Source: Desulfobulbaceae bacterium (GTDB lineage Bacteria > Desulfobacterota > Desulfobulbia > Desulfobulbales > SURF-16). Taken from it: a DNA stretch of 64,000 bases. A program made the position numbers and the translations under genes. Under the pieces are notes generated by a model. The model was not told the origin of the DNA, made no database searches, and worked only from the letters and a program-made list of their open reading frames with translations. This document shows, piece after piece, positions 16,037 through 24,599 of the stretch; position 1 is the first letter of the stretch; each line of letters starts with the position of its first letter. The stretch lies in NCBI GenBank assembly GCA_020444175.1, contig JAHLLM010000022.1, positions 1 through 64,000 on the forward strand, in the 5' to 3' direction.

Positions 16037-17572
16037 TTACCACACCTCCGCCCCTGCCGGGCAGTTCATCACCAGAGCATCAACCCCATGACATTGCTCA
16101 TCTCTGACATGCGCAAACCCTGCTTTTAAAAAGGAACGAATCGACCGTCCGTTATCCTGCCGGATATAGGCAATCACCTCATAAACGGCACGTTCAGCAA
16201 AAAGTTTATGGCAAGCTGCTGCAATGACCCGGCTGCCTAATCCTTTCTCCCTTTTTTCCCGGGACAAACTAATGGAAATAACGGCCTGGTTTTGATCAAC
16301 TTCAAAACGCACCTGCCCGATTTCCATATCTGCACAACAAATAACCCAGAACAAACAATCTTCCTGAATCAGCTTTCCCTGAAACCAGTTCCGGTGCTCT
16401 TCCCAGTTAATTTCCTTTTCATGAAATGAAGCCTGGCGCACAACAGTATCATTGGCCCAATCGAAGACTAATTGGCAATCCCCAAGAGTAACCTTTCGGA
16501 AATGAATACTGGGAGAGAGCATACGGGAAACAACGCGTCTGGCTCCGAGTCCATCCACCAACCTCTGTCCGGCCCGGCTCATGGTGCTCCGACTCTCCTT
16601 ATCTGCACAAAGCTCTTTAACACTTTCAGCAAACCGATCCTCCTGAAGATGCTGTGCCAAGCCACAATTCATTCCTGCTCCTGCTTTTTCCATTTGATCC
16701 GCAACACCGAGCTGATTATCGGCGAGCACGAACACAAGGCACGGAATTCCAAGATATGCCAGCTCCCAGCAAGTCGTTCCACCTGCGGTAATTGCCATAT
16801 CAGCCCACTCCATCAGAGGAGCCATGTTGTCTACTGGGCCCAGCAGTTCTCCCTGGAAATCTGCATTACAAATCATGGCTTCCAATTCTTTTTGCTGCGG
16901 ATTAGCCGGTCCAACGATGATCTTGACATGCAAGTCCGAGAGATTCATGCATTTTAAGGCACAAATAACGCGTCCTGTAGCGTTTACCGGGTCAGCTCCC
17001 CCCATGGTGACCAGGATATTTGTCGCCAGGGTACGAATGACCTTTTTCTGTTGTTTGTGCATGCCGGCAAATTCATCACGAAGCAGCAAAAACCTGCTTC
17101 CAAAAAGGGATTGTGTTTCAGCAAGCAGACAATACTGCAACTGGCCACTATTCACGTTTTGATTCAACAACAGATCCGCATGATATTCGGACAGATGGGC
17201 ATAATCATCAATGACGAGCAGCGGCAAACCAATATTTTTGACTTGCCGTTGGTAATCAGAACTGAACTGATAGCCGTCAAGTGCAAACCACCCGGATCCA
17301 TCGAAAATGCGTTGCTTCGTACTCAAATCAGCCAGCATGCCTATTTCTTCCTGTTCTCCTTGTACCTGTAGCAGATTTACAATTTGACAGCCTTCTTCTT
17401 CCAGTCTTTGAATAAGTTTCCGGCTTTCGATTCGCCCAACAAAAAAAACTTTCCCGCCCTGTTGCAGCCAGGCCTGAGCTAAAGCAAGACACCGCATGAC
17501 ATGGCCCGTTCCCATATGTGCATCAGCATCAGCCCGGATGATGAGACAGGAAGCTTGCCGCCGGGTGGTCAA
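16037..17572 (-). CDS. PseG-PseH fusion: UDP-sugar hydrolase plus N-acetyltransferase
   Basis: One 511-residue frame carries two steps of the pathway. Residues 1 to about 345 are PseG, the UDP-2,4-diacetamido-2,4,6-trideoxy-beta-L-altropyranose hydrolase, with DADAHMGTGHVMRCLALAQAW, MGGADPVNATGRV and ITAGGTTCWELAYLGIP, the GT-B-like nucleotide-binding segments. From about 350 to the end is a GNAT domain of PseH type (HFRKVTLGDCQLVFDWAND, REKGLGSRVIAAA), which acetylates the 4-amino sugar before hydrolysis. The fusion would keep the two consecutive reactions together. The start is a TTG at 17572 with GGAG eight bases upstream, directly after the pseC stop. Confidence 0.9.
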   Translation of the reverse strand: MTTRRQASCLIIRADADAHMGTGHVMRCLALAQAWLQQGGKVFFVGRIESRKLIQRLEEEGCQIVNLLQVQGEQEEIGMLADLSTKQRIFDGSGWFALDGYQFSSDYQRQVKNIGLPLLVIDDYAHLSEYHADLLLNQNVNSGQLQYCLLAETQSLFGSRFLLLRDEFAGMHKQQKKVIRTLATNILVTMGGADPVNATGRVICALKCMNLSDLHVKIIVGPANPQQKELEAMICNADFQGELLGPVDNMAPLMEWADMAITAGGTTCWELAYLGIPCLVFVLADNQLGVADQMEKAGAGMNCGLAQHLQEDRFAESVKELCADKESRSTMSRAGQRLVDGLGARRVVSRMLSPSIHFRKVTLGDCQLVFDWANDTVVRQASFHEKEINWEEHRNWFQGKLIQEDCLFWVICCADMEIGQVRFEVDQNQAVISISLSREKREKGLGSRVIAAACHKLFAERAVYEVIAYIRQDNGRSIRSFLKAGFAHVRDEQCHGVDALVMNCPAGAEVW

Positions 17573-17574
17573 CT

Positions 17575-18732
17575 TTACTTCTCCACTGCTCTTTGCAGAG
17601 AATCACAAACACGCTCAACATCGTCTGCGGTCAGTCCAGGATACATGGGCAGAGAAAGTATCTGTCCGTATGCCGCTTCGGCACATGGACACTGGCCGGG
17701 AAATGTCGCGAAATTGTCCTGGTAAAAAGGATGCAGATGAACAGGAAGATAGTGGACATTAACTCCAATATTTTCGTCTCTTAGTTCCCTGAAAACACGA
17801 GTTCTTTGCTTGCTATCAGCGAGTTTCACAACATAAAGATGATATGCGTGAGAAACATCCGACCGCACAGCTAAAGGTCGGACTGCAGGAATAGAAGCAA
17901 ATTTTGCATCATACTTTCTGGCAATAGACCTTCGCTGCTCAAGCCAACGCGGCAGCTTTTGCAACTGACTGCTCCCAAGGGCGCACTGCAGATCTGAGAT
18001 ACGGTAATTATAGCCCAGGTCAATCATTTCATAATACCAAGTGCCATTCTCTTCACGCTGCCGATGGTCACTGCTGATGCCATGATTACGAAACAGTCTC
18101 ATTTTCTCGGCCATCTCTGCATCATCAGTCATCACCATTCCTCCTTCACACGTGGTAATGTGCTTTACCGGGTGAAAGCTGAAAACGGTGAGATCAGCCA
18201 GGCGGCCTACTGATTCCTCATTTTCTTTTGCGCCAAGAGCATGACAGCCATCGGCAACAAGAATGAGATTGTATTCATCTGCAATTTTTCGCAGTGCACC
18301 ATAATCACAAGGCTGTCCTGCATAGTCTACAGCGATAATTGCCTTGGTCCGCTGAGTGATATGCTGCCTTATTTTTTCTGGATCAAGCAACAGGGTATGA
18401 GAATCGACATCACAGAAAACAGGTCGTCCCCCTTGATAGACAATGCAGTTGGCTGTGGCGACAAATGTCATCGCCGGGACGATGACCTCATCATCAGGGC
18501 CAATACCGATGGCATACATTGCAGCATGAAGGGCCGCTGTTCCGCTGCTCACCGCAACACCAAAAGAGGTATCAACAAATCGGCAAACCGCCTTTTCAAA
18601 TTGTGCGACATTGGGTCCCGTAGTCAACCAGTCGGAATGCAGCACATCGACAACAGCCTGGATATCTTCTTCCGTTATGATTTGTCTGCCGTATGGGATA
18701 AATGGCAGTTGTTGAGTTTTTGCCGGCTTCAT
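17575..18732 (-). CDS. pseC: UDP-4-amino-4,6-dideoxy-N-acetyl-altrosamine aminotransferase
   Basis: A 385-residue PLP-dependent aminotransferase of the DegT/DnrJ/EryC1 group, with SSGTAALHAAM near residue 65, VADGCHALGA near 160 and the PLP-binding lysine at about residue 190 in SFHPVKHITTCEGG. It converts the 4-keto product of PseB into the 4-amino sugar. The ATG at 18732 was chosen because it lies two bases after the pseB stop and fits family length; upstream codons in frame fall inside pseB. Confidence 0.93.
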   Translation of the reverse strand: MKPAKTQQLPFIPYGRQIITEEDIQAVVDVLHSDWLTTGPNVAQFEKAVCRFVDTSFGVAVSSGTAALHAAMYAIGIGPDDEVIVPAMTFVATANCIVYQGGRPVFCDVDSHTLLLDPEKIRQHITQRTKAIIAVDYAGQPCDYGALRKIADEYNLILVADGCHALGAKENEESVGRLADLTVFSFHPVKHITTCEGGMVMTDDAEMAEKMRLFRNHGISSDHRQREENGTWYYEMIDLGYNYRISDLQCALGSSQLQKLPRWLEQRRSIARKYDAKFASIPAVRPLAVRSDVSHAYHLYVVKLADSKQRTRVFRELRDENIGVNVHYLPVHLHPFYQDNFATFPGQCPCAEAAYGQILSLPMYPGLTADDVERVCDSLQRAVEK

Positions 18733-18734
18733 TA

Positions 18735-19991
18735 TTATGCCACAGCCTGCTCTTTCTCTTTCCCTGGCACTTCGCGGATATCGCCATAAACAATCCGCCG
18801 TAACTCTTCTACACCTAGCCATGATTGATTATTGTCACTGGTATAGATAAAATCTTCCGGCAATTTCTTCCCACCACGATAATTTTCCTGCTCCCACCAG
18901 TCCATAGCCGGCAAAATGACATACATCCCCTTATAGCTGATGGTATTTCTTCCTTCATCCTCACCGGTAAGAGCTTCGTGCAACTTTTCTCCCGGACGGA
19001 TGCCAATGTTCTTTATCTTGCAATCCGGAGCTATCGCCCTGGCCAGATCCATTATCCGCATACTTGGAATGATCGGCACAAAAATCTCCCCACCTTCCAT
19101 GTAGTGAAAGGCTTTCAAAACGAGCTCCACGGCCTCTTCAAGAGTAATCCAAAACCTGGTCATGCGATCATCTGTTATTGTAATGGTCCCGCTTTTCTTC
19201 TGTTCAAGAAAGAGCGGTATAACACTGCCCCGGCTGCCTATAACATTGCCGTAGCGCACACATGCAAATCGGGTAATTTTTTCACCTGCATAGGCATTGC
19301 CCTGAACAAACAGCTTGTCGGAACAGAGCTTCGTGGCTCCGTAGAGATTAACCGGATTCACGGCCTTGTCCGTGGACAGGGCGATAACTTTTTTCACCCC
19401 CGTATCTATGGCTGCATCAATAACGTTTTGTGCACCATGAACATTTGTCTTTACTGCCTCAAATGGATTATATTCACATGCAGGCACCTGTTTTAAGGCC
19501 GCGGCATGAACAACCATATCCACCCCGTCCATTGCCCGACGCAACCGATCACCGTCACGCACATCGCCGATAAAAAATCGCAGTCTGGGATCATCCTTGA
19601 AAGCGATACGCATTTCATGTTGCTTCAACTCGTCGCGACTATAAATCCTGATGACCTTGGGGTTGTATTTTTCGAGCATTATACGGCAAAAATGCTTGCC
19701 AAAGGATCCCGTACCACCTGTAAGGAGGATCGCCTGCTCGTTCCAATCAATAGCATTCATATTTTTCACCCCTTTATTAAGGACTTTCTTTGCCTGCACA
19801 ATTGTTTTTTTCTTACCATAAACAAGGTCTTTTATTTGCCCCAATACGGAGATATCCTTTTCAGAATATCTCCTTTGTCCTCCATTCGTTCTCTCTGGAT
19901 TGACAAATTCTTCAAATTCATTCTGCCAGTAACGAATGGTAGAAACCGGCAGATCCAATTCCTGGCTTACCTGCTTGATTCTCAAACTCAT
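18735..19991 (-). CDS. pseB: MerR-type DNA-binding domain fused to PseB dehydratase
   Basis: A 418-residue frame. Residues 1-75 form a MerR-family winged helix-turn-helix (LRIKQVSQELDLPVSTIRYW, then NGGQRRYSEKDI), which normally binds promoter DNA. From residue 77 the protein is a full PseB, UDP-GlcNAc 4,6-dehydratase (5-inverting): ILLTGGTGSFGKHF Rossmann loop and the LSTDKAVNP...LYGATK catalytic segment. The frame is continuous across the joint. An ATG at the joint (19758, MNAIDW) has an excellent Shine-Dalgarno AAGGGGTG just before it, so free PseB may also be made from the same message. The start at 19991 has AGGTGGG upstream; a further ATG at 20045 has none. Confidence 0.88.
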   Translation of the reverse strand: MSLRIKQVSQELDLPVSTIRYWQNEFEEFVNPERTNGGQRRYSEKDISVLGQIKDLVYGKKKTIVQAKKVLNKGVKNMNAIDWNEQAILLTGGTGSFGKHFCRIMLEKYNPKVIRIYSRDELKQHEMRIAFKDDPRLRFFIGDVRDGDRLRRAMDGVDMVVHAAALKQVPACEYNPFEAVKTNVHGAQNVIDAAIDTGVKKVIALSTDKAVNPVNLYGATKLCSDKLFVQGNAYAGEKITRFACVRYGNVIGSRGSVIPLFLEQKKSGTITITDDRMTRFWITLEEAVELVLKAFHYMEGGEIFVPIIPSMRIMDLARAIAPDCKIKNIGIRPGEKLHEALTGEDEGRNTISYKGMYVILPAMDWWEQENYRGGKKLPEDFIYTSDNNQSWLGVEELRRIVYGDIREVPGKEKEQAVA

Positions 19992-20057
19992 TTTCCCACC
20001 TGTATTTTTTTGAGAGCTGGAATAAAAAATGTGCACAACATACATGTTTCACTAACC

Positions 20058-20084
20058 GTATCGTCTAAAAAACACAAAGCTAAA
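20058..20084 (-). promoter_or_regulatory. Candidate sigma-28 promoter of the pse operon
   Basis: On the minus strand TTTAGCTT (20077-20084), an 11-base spacer and GACGATAC (20058-20065). The -10 matches the FliA consensus at 6/8 and the -35 at 5/8. The -10 core CGATAC is the same as in the flagellin 1 candidate. It would start transcription about 60 bases before the MerR-PseB start. Confidence 0.4.
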
Positions 20085-20105
20085 GTAAACTTTACGTTTT
20101 ACTTT
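20081..20105. promoter_or_regulatory. Nested inverted repeats at pse promoter, possible MerR-type operator
   Basis: AAAGTAAA (20082-20089) and TTTACTTT (20098-20105) form a perfect 8-bp inverted repeat with an 8-base spacer. A second, overlapping one is TAAAGT-AA-ACTTTA (20081-20094). They overlap the candidate -35 element upstream of a gene that encodes a MerR-type DNA-binding domain, so autoregulation is a reasonable guess. Confidence 0.4.
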
Positions 20106-20298
20106 TGAGCAAATTGCATACCACCCACGAAAAATACATTTTTACATGTTATATTAGCTAGTTAATGTTTTTTAGTTGAATATAAAAAAGGAAAAGATGG
20201 AATTTACTGCCGCGTTCCTGACGGTTCGAGGTAAAAATTGACATTGCCAATGGAAATTGGTGAACTTGAAAACAGACGCTTCTTGAGACAGGAATAAG

Positions 20299-23200
20299 TC
20301 AGGCCACCAGACTCAAGAGGCTCTCCGCACTTTTATTGGCCTGCAGCATGGCAAAGGAACCTGCCTGAGTAAGGATTTGAATTTTTGAAAAAATGGCGGC
20401 CTCTTCGCCAAAATCCACATCACGGATGGTTGATTCAGCAGAAAAGACATTGACCATGGTTGTTGAAATGTTTGCAATCGTTGAACCAAGCTGATTCTGT
20501 ATTGAGCCCAAATCAGAACGGACCTTTTCAAGATCACTCAATGCCGCATCCGCAACAGTCATGGCGCTTTGCGCCCCATCCTGCGTCAATACATTTATCT
20601 GGGACAGACGCAAAATTTCGCTCATTCCCATTCTTGTAGTCGCATATTCGCCCCCGTCATTTTCTCCGAGAATGGAACCGGCAGCAAGATGGGAGCCCCC
20701 TTGCAGAGTCAAAGGATAGCTCACAGCATTATTTCCTTGGGTGACAATACTTTCAGAAAGGATGGAACCGGCTTGATGGATTATTCCTCCAATTGCCACA
20801 ATAGGACTTGTCAGATAGGTCCCCTCGGCGATGACGCTTCCCGAAGCTATTACAGAGCCAGCCGCCAAGAGCATATCGCTGTCATGGCTTACAACTTCAT
20901 CTTGGGCCAATGTGATGCTCCCACCCAAAGTTGATCCATTTTTCAGGGCGGATCCATCGGCTATGACGGATCCAGCCCCAAACATCATATCACTCACCAA
21001 AGTTACATCTTCCGCTAATTCCGCAACCCCATTCACTTTTGTTCCAGCCTTGATGAGCGTTCCACCATTATTGGCAATGTCTGAACCGGCCAAAAGAGTC
21101 ATTTCCCCATGCAACTCCATTTCTGCTGCTAATTCATATTCATCAAGTCCGAGAGATGAGCCCTCGGTAATAAAACTTCCGGCTGCAAAAGATGACCCTG
21201 CTGCGGCTTCAAGCTCACTGCTGATAAGCATGTCACTGCCAAGGACCATATTCTCCCGAATTTTCATACCGCTTATCAGAGTGGCGTCAGCGTAAAGCAC
21301 CGAATTATAAGTAATGAAGCTGTTGAAGGCTAAAGAGGATCCGGTAACAAGGGACATACCCCCTGTGACATCCATATCCTGAACAAGGGTTATGGCGTCA
21401 GCATCGACATGACTGCCGCTAGCCAGCAAACTGCTTGCCGCAAATTCCGATCCTGCCACAAGGCTCATGCTTCCTGTCACCGCCATATTTTGCGTTAAGA
21501 TCAATTTATCTGCGTCAACATGGCTTCCGGCGGTAAGTACACTCCCTGCCTCAATTCGGGAACCTGCAGTCAAATCATTCTGCCCGACAAGGTTCATATC
21601 GGCGGCAACATTCATAATGGCAGTGAGTGTCACAGGATCTGCATCCACATGAGAACCGCCTTCAAGTACGCTACCCGCCTCTATGCGTGTCCCTGCGGCC
21701 ATGGTTGCATCTTGGCCGAGCAGAGTTGTATTTGCCCCGCAATTCATAACCCCGGTCAAGACAAGAACGTCGTTATCAACATGGGAACCTACAGCAAGAT
21801 CGCTTTCTGTCTCAATGCGAGAAGTGGAAGAAAGCGAGGCATCCTGGCCAAGCAAGGTCATATCAGCAGCAACATTCATAATGGCAGTGAGTGTCACAGG
21901 ATCAGCATCCACATGGGAGCCGTTTTCAAATACGCTACCAGCCTCTATACGCGTTCCTGCGGCCAGGGTTGCATCCTGCCCGAGCAAGGTCATATTGGCA
22001 CCTGTATTCATGACACCGGTTAGCGTAATCGTGTCAGAATCAACATGAGAATCTACAGCAAGGCTACTGCCCGCCTCAAGACGGGAGCCAGCTTGGAGCA
22101 CGACTCCGCCTGCAACGGTTACATTCTGAGCGACATCAAGTGTTGCAGGAACCATGGGAGCGGTTACAATATCGGGCCCCACCAAAGGACCACCTGCTGT
22201 TAAAGTAAAGGTCTGGCCTGCCGGTATAACTGTACCAACGGCTAAGATTGTGCCTGCATTGAGCAAGCTGTTATTTGCTACAGTGCTGGGGCCATTGGAG
22301 GAGGCGATAGCTGCGATGCTTCCGTTCCCGGTCAAAATTGTTCCTGAACCGAGTGTGGAACCAATGGCTACGGTAGAGCCGGTAGCAAGCACACTGTTTG
22401 CGGTTATGGTTGCAGGCCCGTTGGTGGCTGCAATAAGGTCGATGGTTGTACTTCCAGTTAAGATCGTTCCCGAACCAAGGCTTGATCCGGCTGCAAGTAC
22501 GGATCCGGCGGTTAAGACAGAATTTGATGTCAGGGTGCTGTTGCCGTTTGTACTGGGAATTGCCGACACGGTCACATTTCCGGTCAATACCGTTCCCGAG
22601 CCAAGTGTGGAACCAGTGGTCACAGTAGAGCCGGCAGTCAGCACACTGTTTGCGGTTATGGTTGCAGGCCCGTTGGTGGCTGCAATAAGGTCGATGGTTG
22701 TACTTCCAGTTAAGATCGTTCCCGAACCAAGGCTTGATCCGGCTGCAAGTACGGATCCGGCGGTTAAGACAGAATTTGATGTCAGGGTGCTGTTGCCGTT
22801 TGTGGCGGCAATTGCAGCTACTGTGGCACTCCCTCCAAGTATTGTACCGGAGGCAATCACGGATGCTGCACGCAGAATCGACCCTGCAGCCACAACACTC
22901 GATCCGTTTGTAAAAGGTATTGCCTCAATAACCGCATTTCCCTGCAAAACAGTACCGGAGGCAATTACTGACCCCGCAGACAATCGGGATCCAGTCAAGA
23001 CAGAGCTGTCTGCAGTGGTTGCAGCAGTTGCGGCAATGCTCGCATCCCCTTTAAATGGTGTTCCAGAAGGAATGACACGTCCGATATCAAGAACGGTTCC
23101 CGCTCCCAGCACACTGTTTGCGGAAAGCACAGAACCGGCTAATATTCTACTTGCCCTGCCGGTTACTCCTGTATCTTCCAGGTATGCATCTCCTGCCAGG

Positions 23201-24489
23201 ATATCTGTTGAAACAATCTTCGAGCCTGCCCCAAGTGAACTGCCTTCGCCCATCACAGTGGAGGCAGTGAGAACAATATCGGAAGCAAAAATATCTCCTG
23301 CCAAGTCCTGTCCGGCGAGCCAGCCTGCGGCAAGAATTGATCCGGCAGCAAGCACTGATCCGGATGAGAGTGTGGATTCCGAGACCATGGTTGAATCTCC
23401 GGATGTTTCCAGATCCGTTGTCAGGGAAACGACTTCTCCGCCCCCTACATCGGTTACTCTGACATCCTGTGATCCTTTCTGTTTCAGCTGAATGTAACCA
23501 AGTGTAGAGAGATCATCGCCCCCAAAAACCGCATCAATTCCCGGACCGCCATCAACCTTAATTGCCCGGCCATCAGCTGAAGAAAGTAAAAGCCGGCCAC
23601 TCGAATCAACACTGGCTACAACACCATGTTCTTCCGTTTTCTGATTGATAGCTTTAACCAGAGCGCCGTCTCCATCATTATCTCGGACTTGAAGCTCACC
23701 AATAGTCACACCATTTATAGTGAAATCATGATCCGTCATACCGGCAATGAGAGCAAATGTTGTGCGCGATGAAACAACGGCATGGGCTGATATGCCAAGT
23801 TCGTCATTCAATGCCGAGATCGTATCAGCCAGAGCAGCCAGGCTATGCTCCCTGCTGTTATCATAAAGCACCTGGGTAGGAGCAATAATATATGGTCTAT
23901 TTTTCTGATTGCTGAAAATACTTATTTCAACAAGGCCGGGCTGATCGTTACGAAGAGAGAGTTTTCCTTTGACAATATGGCCCAATTTACTGGATTGGGA
24001 GGGGGGAATGGAAATGTTGACATCCTCACCAACGTAACTTCCCACCTGAATACGTTTATTTTGAAAGCTGCCCGAGAGGAGGCGTTGATTATTAAAAGAC
24101 GTTGTGGTGGCAATACTGTCCAGCTCCTGAAGAAGCTTAGATATATCAGCCTGGATTGCTTCACGGGACTCCGTGGTCTGCCCGTCCTGGGCCGCCTGGA
24201 TGGCCTTGGTTTTGATGGTATGGAGGATATTGATGGATTCTTCCAGAGCGCCGTCCGCTACCTGCACAACGGATATGGCATCATTTGCATTCCTGACAGC
24301 CTGCCCCAGCCCCAGGGCCTGGGAGCGCAATGAATCGGCAATATACATTCCGGAGGAATCATCTGCCGCCTTGTTGATGCGCAATCCTGATGACAATTTT
24401 TCCAGTGAAGAAGCAGCAGCCCCTTCATTTTTCAGGGCAGTCAGCCTGGAATTCATTGCAGCTATGTTATTATTAATTCGCAGTGTCAT
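20299..24489 (-). CDS. Giant flagellin with repetitive beta-solenoid-like variable domain
   Basis: A 1396-residue flagellin, roughly three times the usual length. Residues 1-180 are the D0/D1 N-terminus (MTLRINNNIAAMNSRL, EKLSSGLRINKAADDSSGM), and the last 113 residues are the D1/D0 C-terminus (VRSDLGSIQNQLGSTIANI, then TIRDVDFGEEAA). Between them, from about residue 360 to 1280, the chain is built of short steps such as AGSVLAAGSSLGSGTIL, arranged in 42-residue units (first half) and 44-residue units with GSHVDAD (second half). The hexapeptide-like spacing of hydrophobic residues suggests a beta-solenoid. Ser and Thr are very frequent, giving many possible O-glycosylation sites. The ATG has a poor Shine-Dalgarno; a strong GGGAGGTGA lies about 45 bases upstream. 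Confidence 0.93.
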   Translation of the reverse strand: MTLRINNNIAAMNSRLTALKNEGAAASSLEKLSSGLRINKAADDSSGMYIADSLRSQALGLGQAVRNANDAISVVQVADGALEESINILHTIKTKAIQAAQDGQTTESREAIQADISKLLQELDSIATTTSFNNQRLLSGSFQNKRIQVGSYVGEDVNISIPPSQSSKLGHIVKGKLSLRNDQPGLVEISIFSNQKNRPYIIAPTQVLYDNSREHSLAALADTISALNDELGISAHAVVSSRTTFALIAGMTDHDFTINGVTIGELQVRDNDGDGALVKAINQKTEEHGVVASVDSSGRLLLSSADGRAIKVDGGPGIDAVFGGDDLSTLGYIQLKQKGSQDVRVTDVGGGEVVSLTTDLETSGDSTMVSESTLSSGSVLAAGSILAAGWLAGQDLAGDIFASDIVLTASTVMGEGSSLGAGSKIVSTDILAGDAYLEDTGVTGRASRILAGSVLSANSVLGAGTVLDIGRVIPSGTPFKGDASIAATAATTADSSVLTGSRLSAGSVIASGTVLQGNAVIEAIPFTNGSSVVAAGSILRAASVIASGTILGGSATVAAIAATNGNSTLTSNSVLTAGSVLAAGSSLGSGTILTGSTTIDLIAATNGPATITANSVLTAGSTVTTGSTLGSGTVLTGNVTVSAIPSTNGNSTLTSNSVLTAGSVLAAGSSLGSGTILTGSTTIDLIAATNGPATITANSVLATGSTVAIGSTLGSGTILTGNGSIAAIASSNGPSTVANNSLLNAGTILAVGTVIPAGQTFTLTAGGPLVGPDIVTAPMVPATLDVAQNVTVAGGVVLQAGSRLEAGSSLAVDSHVDSDTITLTGVMNTGANMTLLGQDATLAAGTRIEAGSVFENGSHVDADPVTLTAIMNVAADMTLLGQDASLSSTSRIETESDLAVGSHVDNDVLVLTGVMNCGANTTLLGQDATMAAGTRIEAGSVLEGGSHVDADPVTLTAIMNVAADMNLVGQNDLTAGSRIEAGSVLTAGSHVDADKLILTQNMAVTGSMSLVAGSEFAASSLLASGSHVDADAITLVQDMDVTGGMSLVTGSSLAFNSFITYNSVLYADATLISGMKIRENMVLGSDMLISSELEAAAGSSFAAGSFITEGSSLGLDEYELAAEMELHGEMTLLAGSDIANNGGTLIKAGTKVNGVAELAEDVTLVSDMMFGAGSVIADGSALKNGSTLGGSITLAQDEVVSHDSDMLLAAGSVIASGSVIAEGTYLTSPIVAIGGIIHQAGSILSESIVTQGNNAVSYPLTLQGGSHLAAGSILGENDGGEYATTRMGMSEILRLSQINVLTQDGAQSAMTVADAALSDLEKVRSDLGSIQNQLGSTIANISTTMVNVFSAESTIRDVDFGEEAAIFSKIQILTQAGSFAMLQANKSAESLLSLVA
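21380..22130 (-). repeat. Array of about 44-residue (132-bp) repeats in flagellin 2
   Basis: Successive units contain AGTRIEAGSVxxxGSHVDAD followed by a short acidic/Met-rich segment ending in LLGQDA. Alternate units are closest to each other: for example the segment at 21610-21650 recurs nearly unchanged at about 264 bp (two units) further on. Boundaries are approximate. Confidence 0.7.
22388..22551 (-). repeat. Exact 164-bp direct repeat, copy 1
   Basis: Identical base for base to 22640-22803; flanking bases differ. In frame with the flagellin coding sequence. Confidence 0.9.
22640..22803 (-). repeat. Exact 164-bp direct repeat, copy 2
   Basis: Identical to 22388-22551, offset 252 bp. Recombination between the copies would remove or add 84 residues without changing frame. 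Confidence 0.9.
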
Positions 24490-24504
24490 TTCTAGGCAGG
24501 GATT

Positions 24505-24545
24505 CGATTCTCTGTTTTATCTTTTTGTCAATTTCACCTCCCTTC
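24505..24545 (-). promoter_or_regulatory. Conserved flagellin mRNA leader element (flagellin 2)
   Basis: Carries GAAGGGAGGTGA (24534-24545) and GAGAATCG (24505-24512) on the minus strand, the same blocks as in the flagellin 1 leader. The Shine-Dalgarno-like block is not next to the flagellin ATG; the nearest in-frame codon after it (TTG at 24531) runs into a stop after four codons, so only a tiny peptide could start there. Confidence 0.45.
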
Positions 24546-24599
24546 TATCAACATGCAAATAACAAACCATCTTATACCCATTATTTTTTCACTGTTATT

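Larger units (their letters stand above)
22200..23160 (-). repeat. Array of about 42-residue (126-bp) repeats in flagellin 2
   Basis: About eight units of the form SVLTAGSVLAAGSSLGSGT, a polar turn and TNG. Within it the exact 164-bp copies at 22388-22551 and 22640-22803 are 252 bp apart (two units), showing recent duplication or homogenisation. Outer boundaries are approximate. Confidence 0.75.

Noticed and set aside
19992-20045. Upstream ATG at 20045 as the start of MerR-PseB
   Set aside because: It adds 18 residues unlike any MerR N-terminus and has no Shine-Dalgarno, whereas 19991 has AGGTGGG.
21380-23160. CRISPR-like periodic repeats
   Set aside because: The units are in-frame coding repeats of 126-132 bp without unique spacers of constant size and with no cas genes; they are flagellin repeats.
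22154-23491. A 445-codon open frame on the plus strand antisense to flagellin 2, with further long plus-strand frames at 903-1310 and 465-710
   Set aside because: They mirror the repetitive, stop-poor flagellin coding sequence, have no Shine-Dalgarno support and encode low-complexity Pro/Val/Ala text; they are shadows of the real genes.
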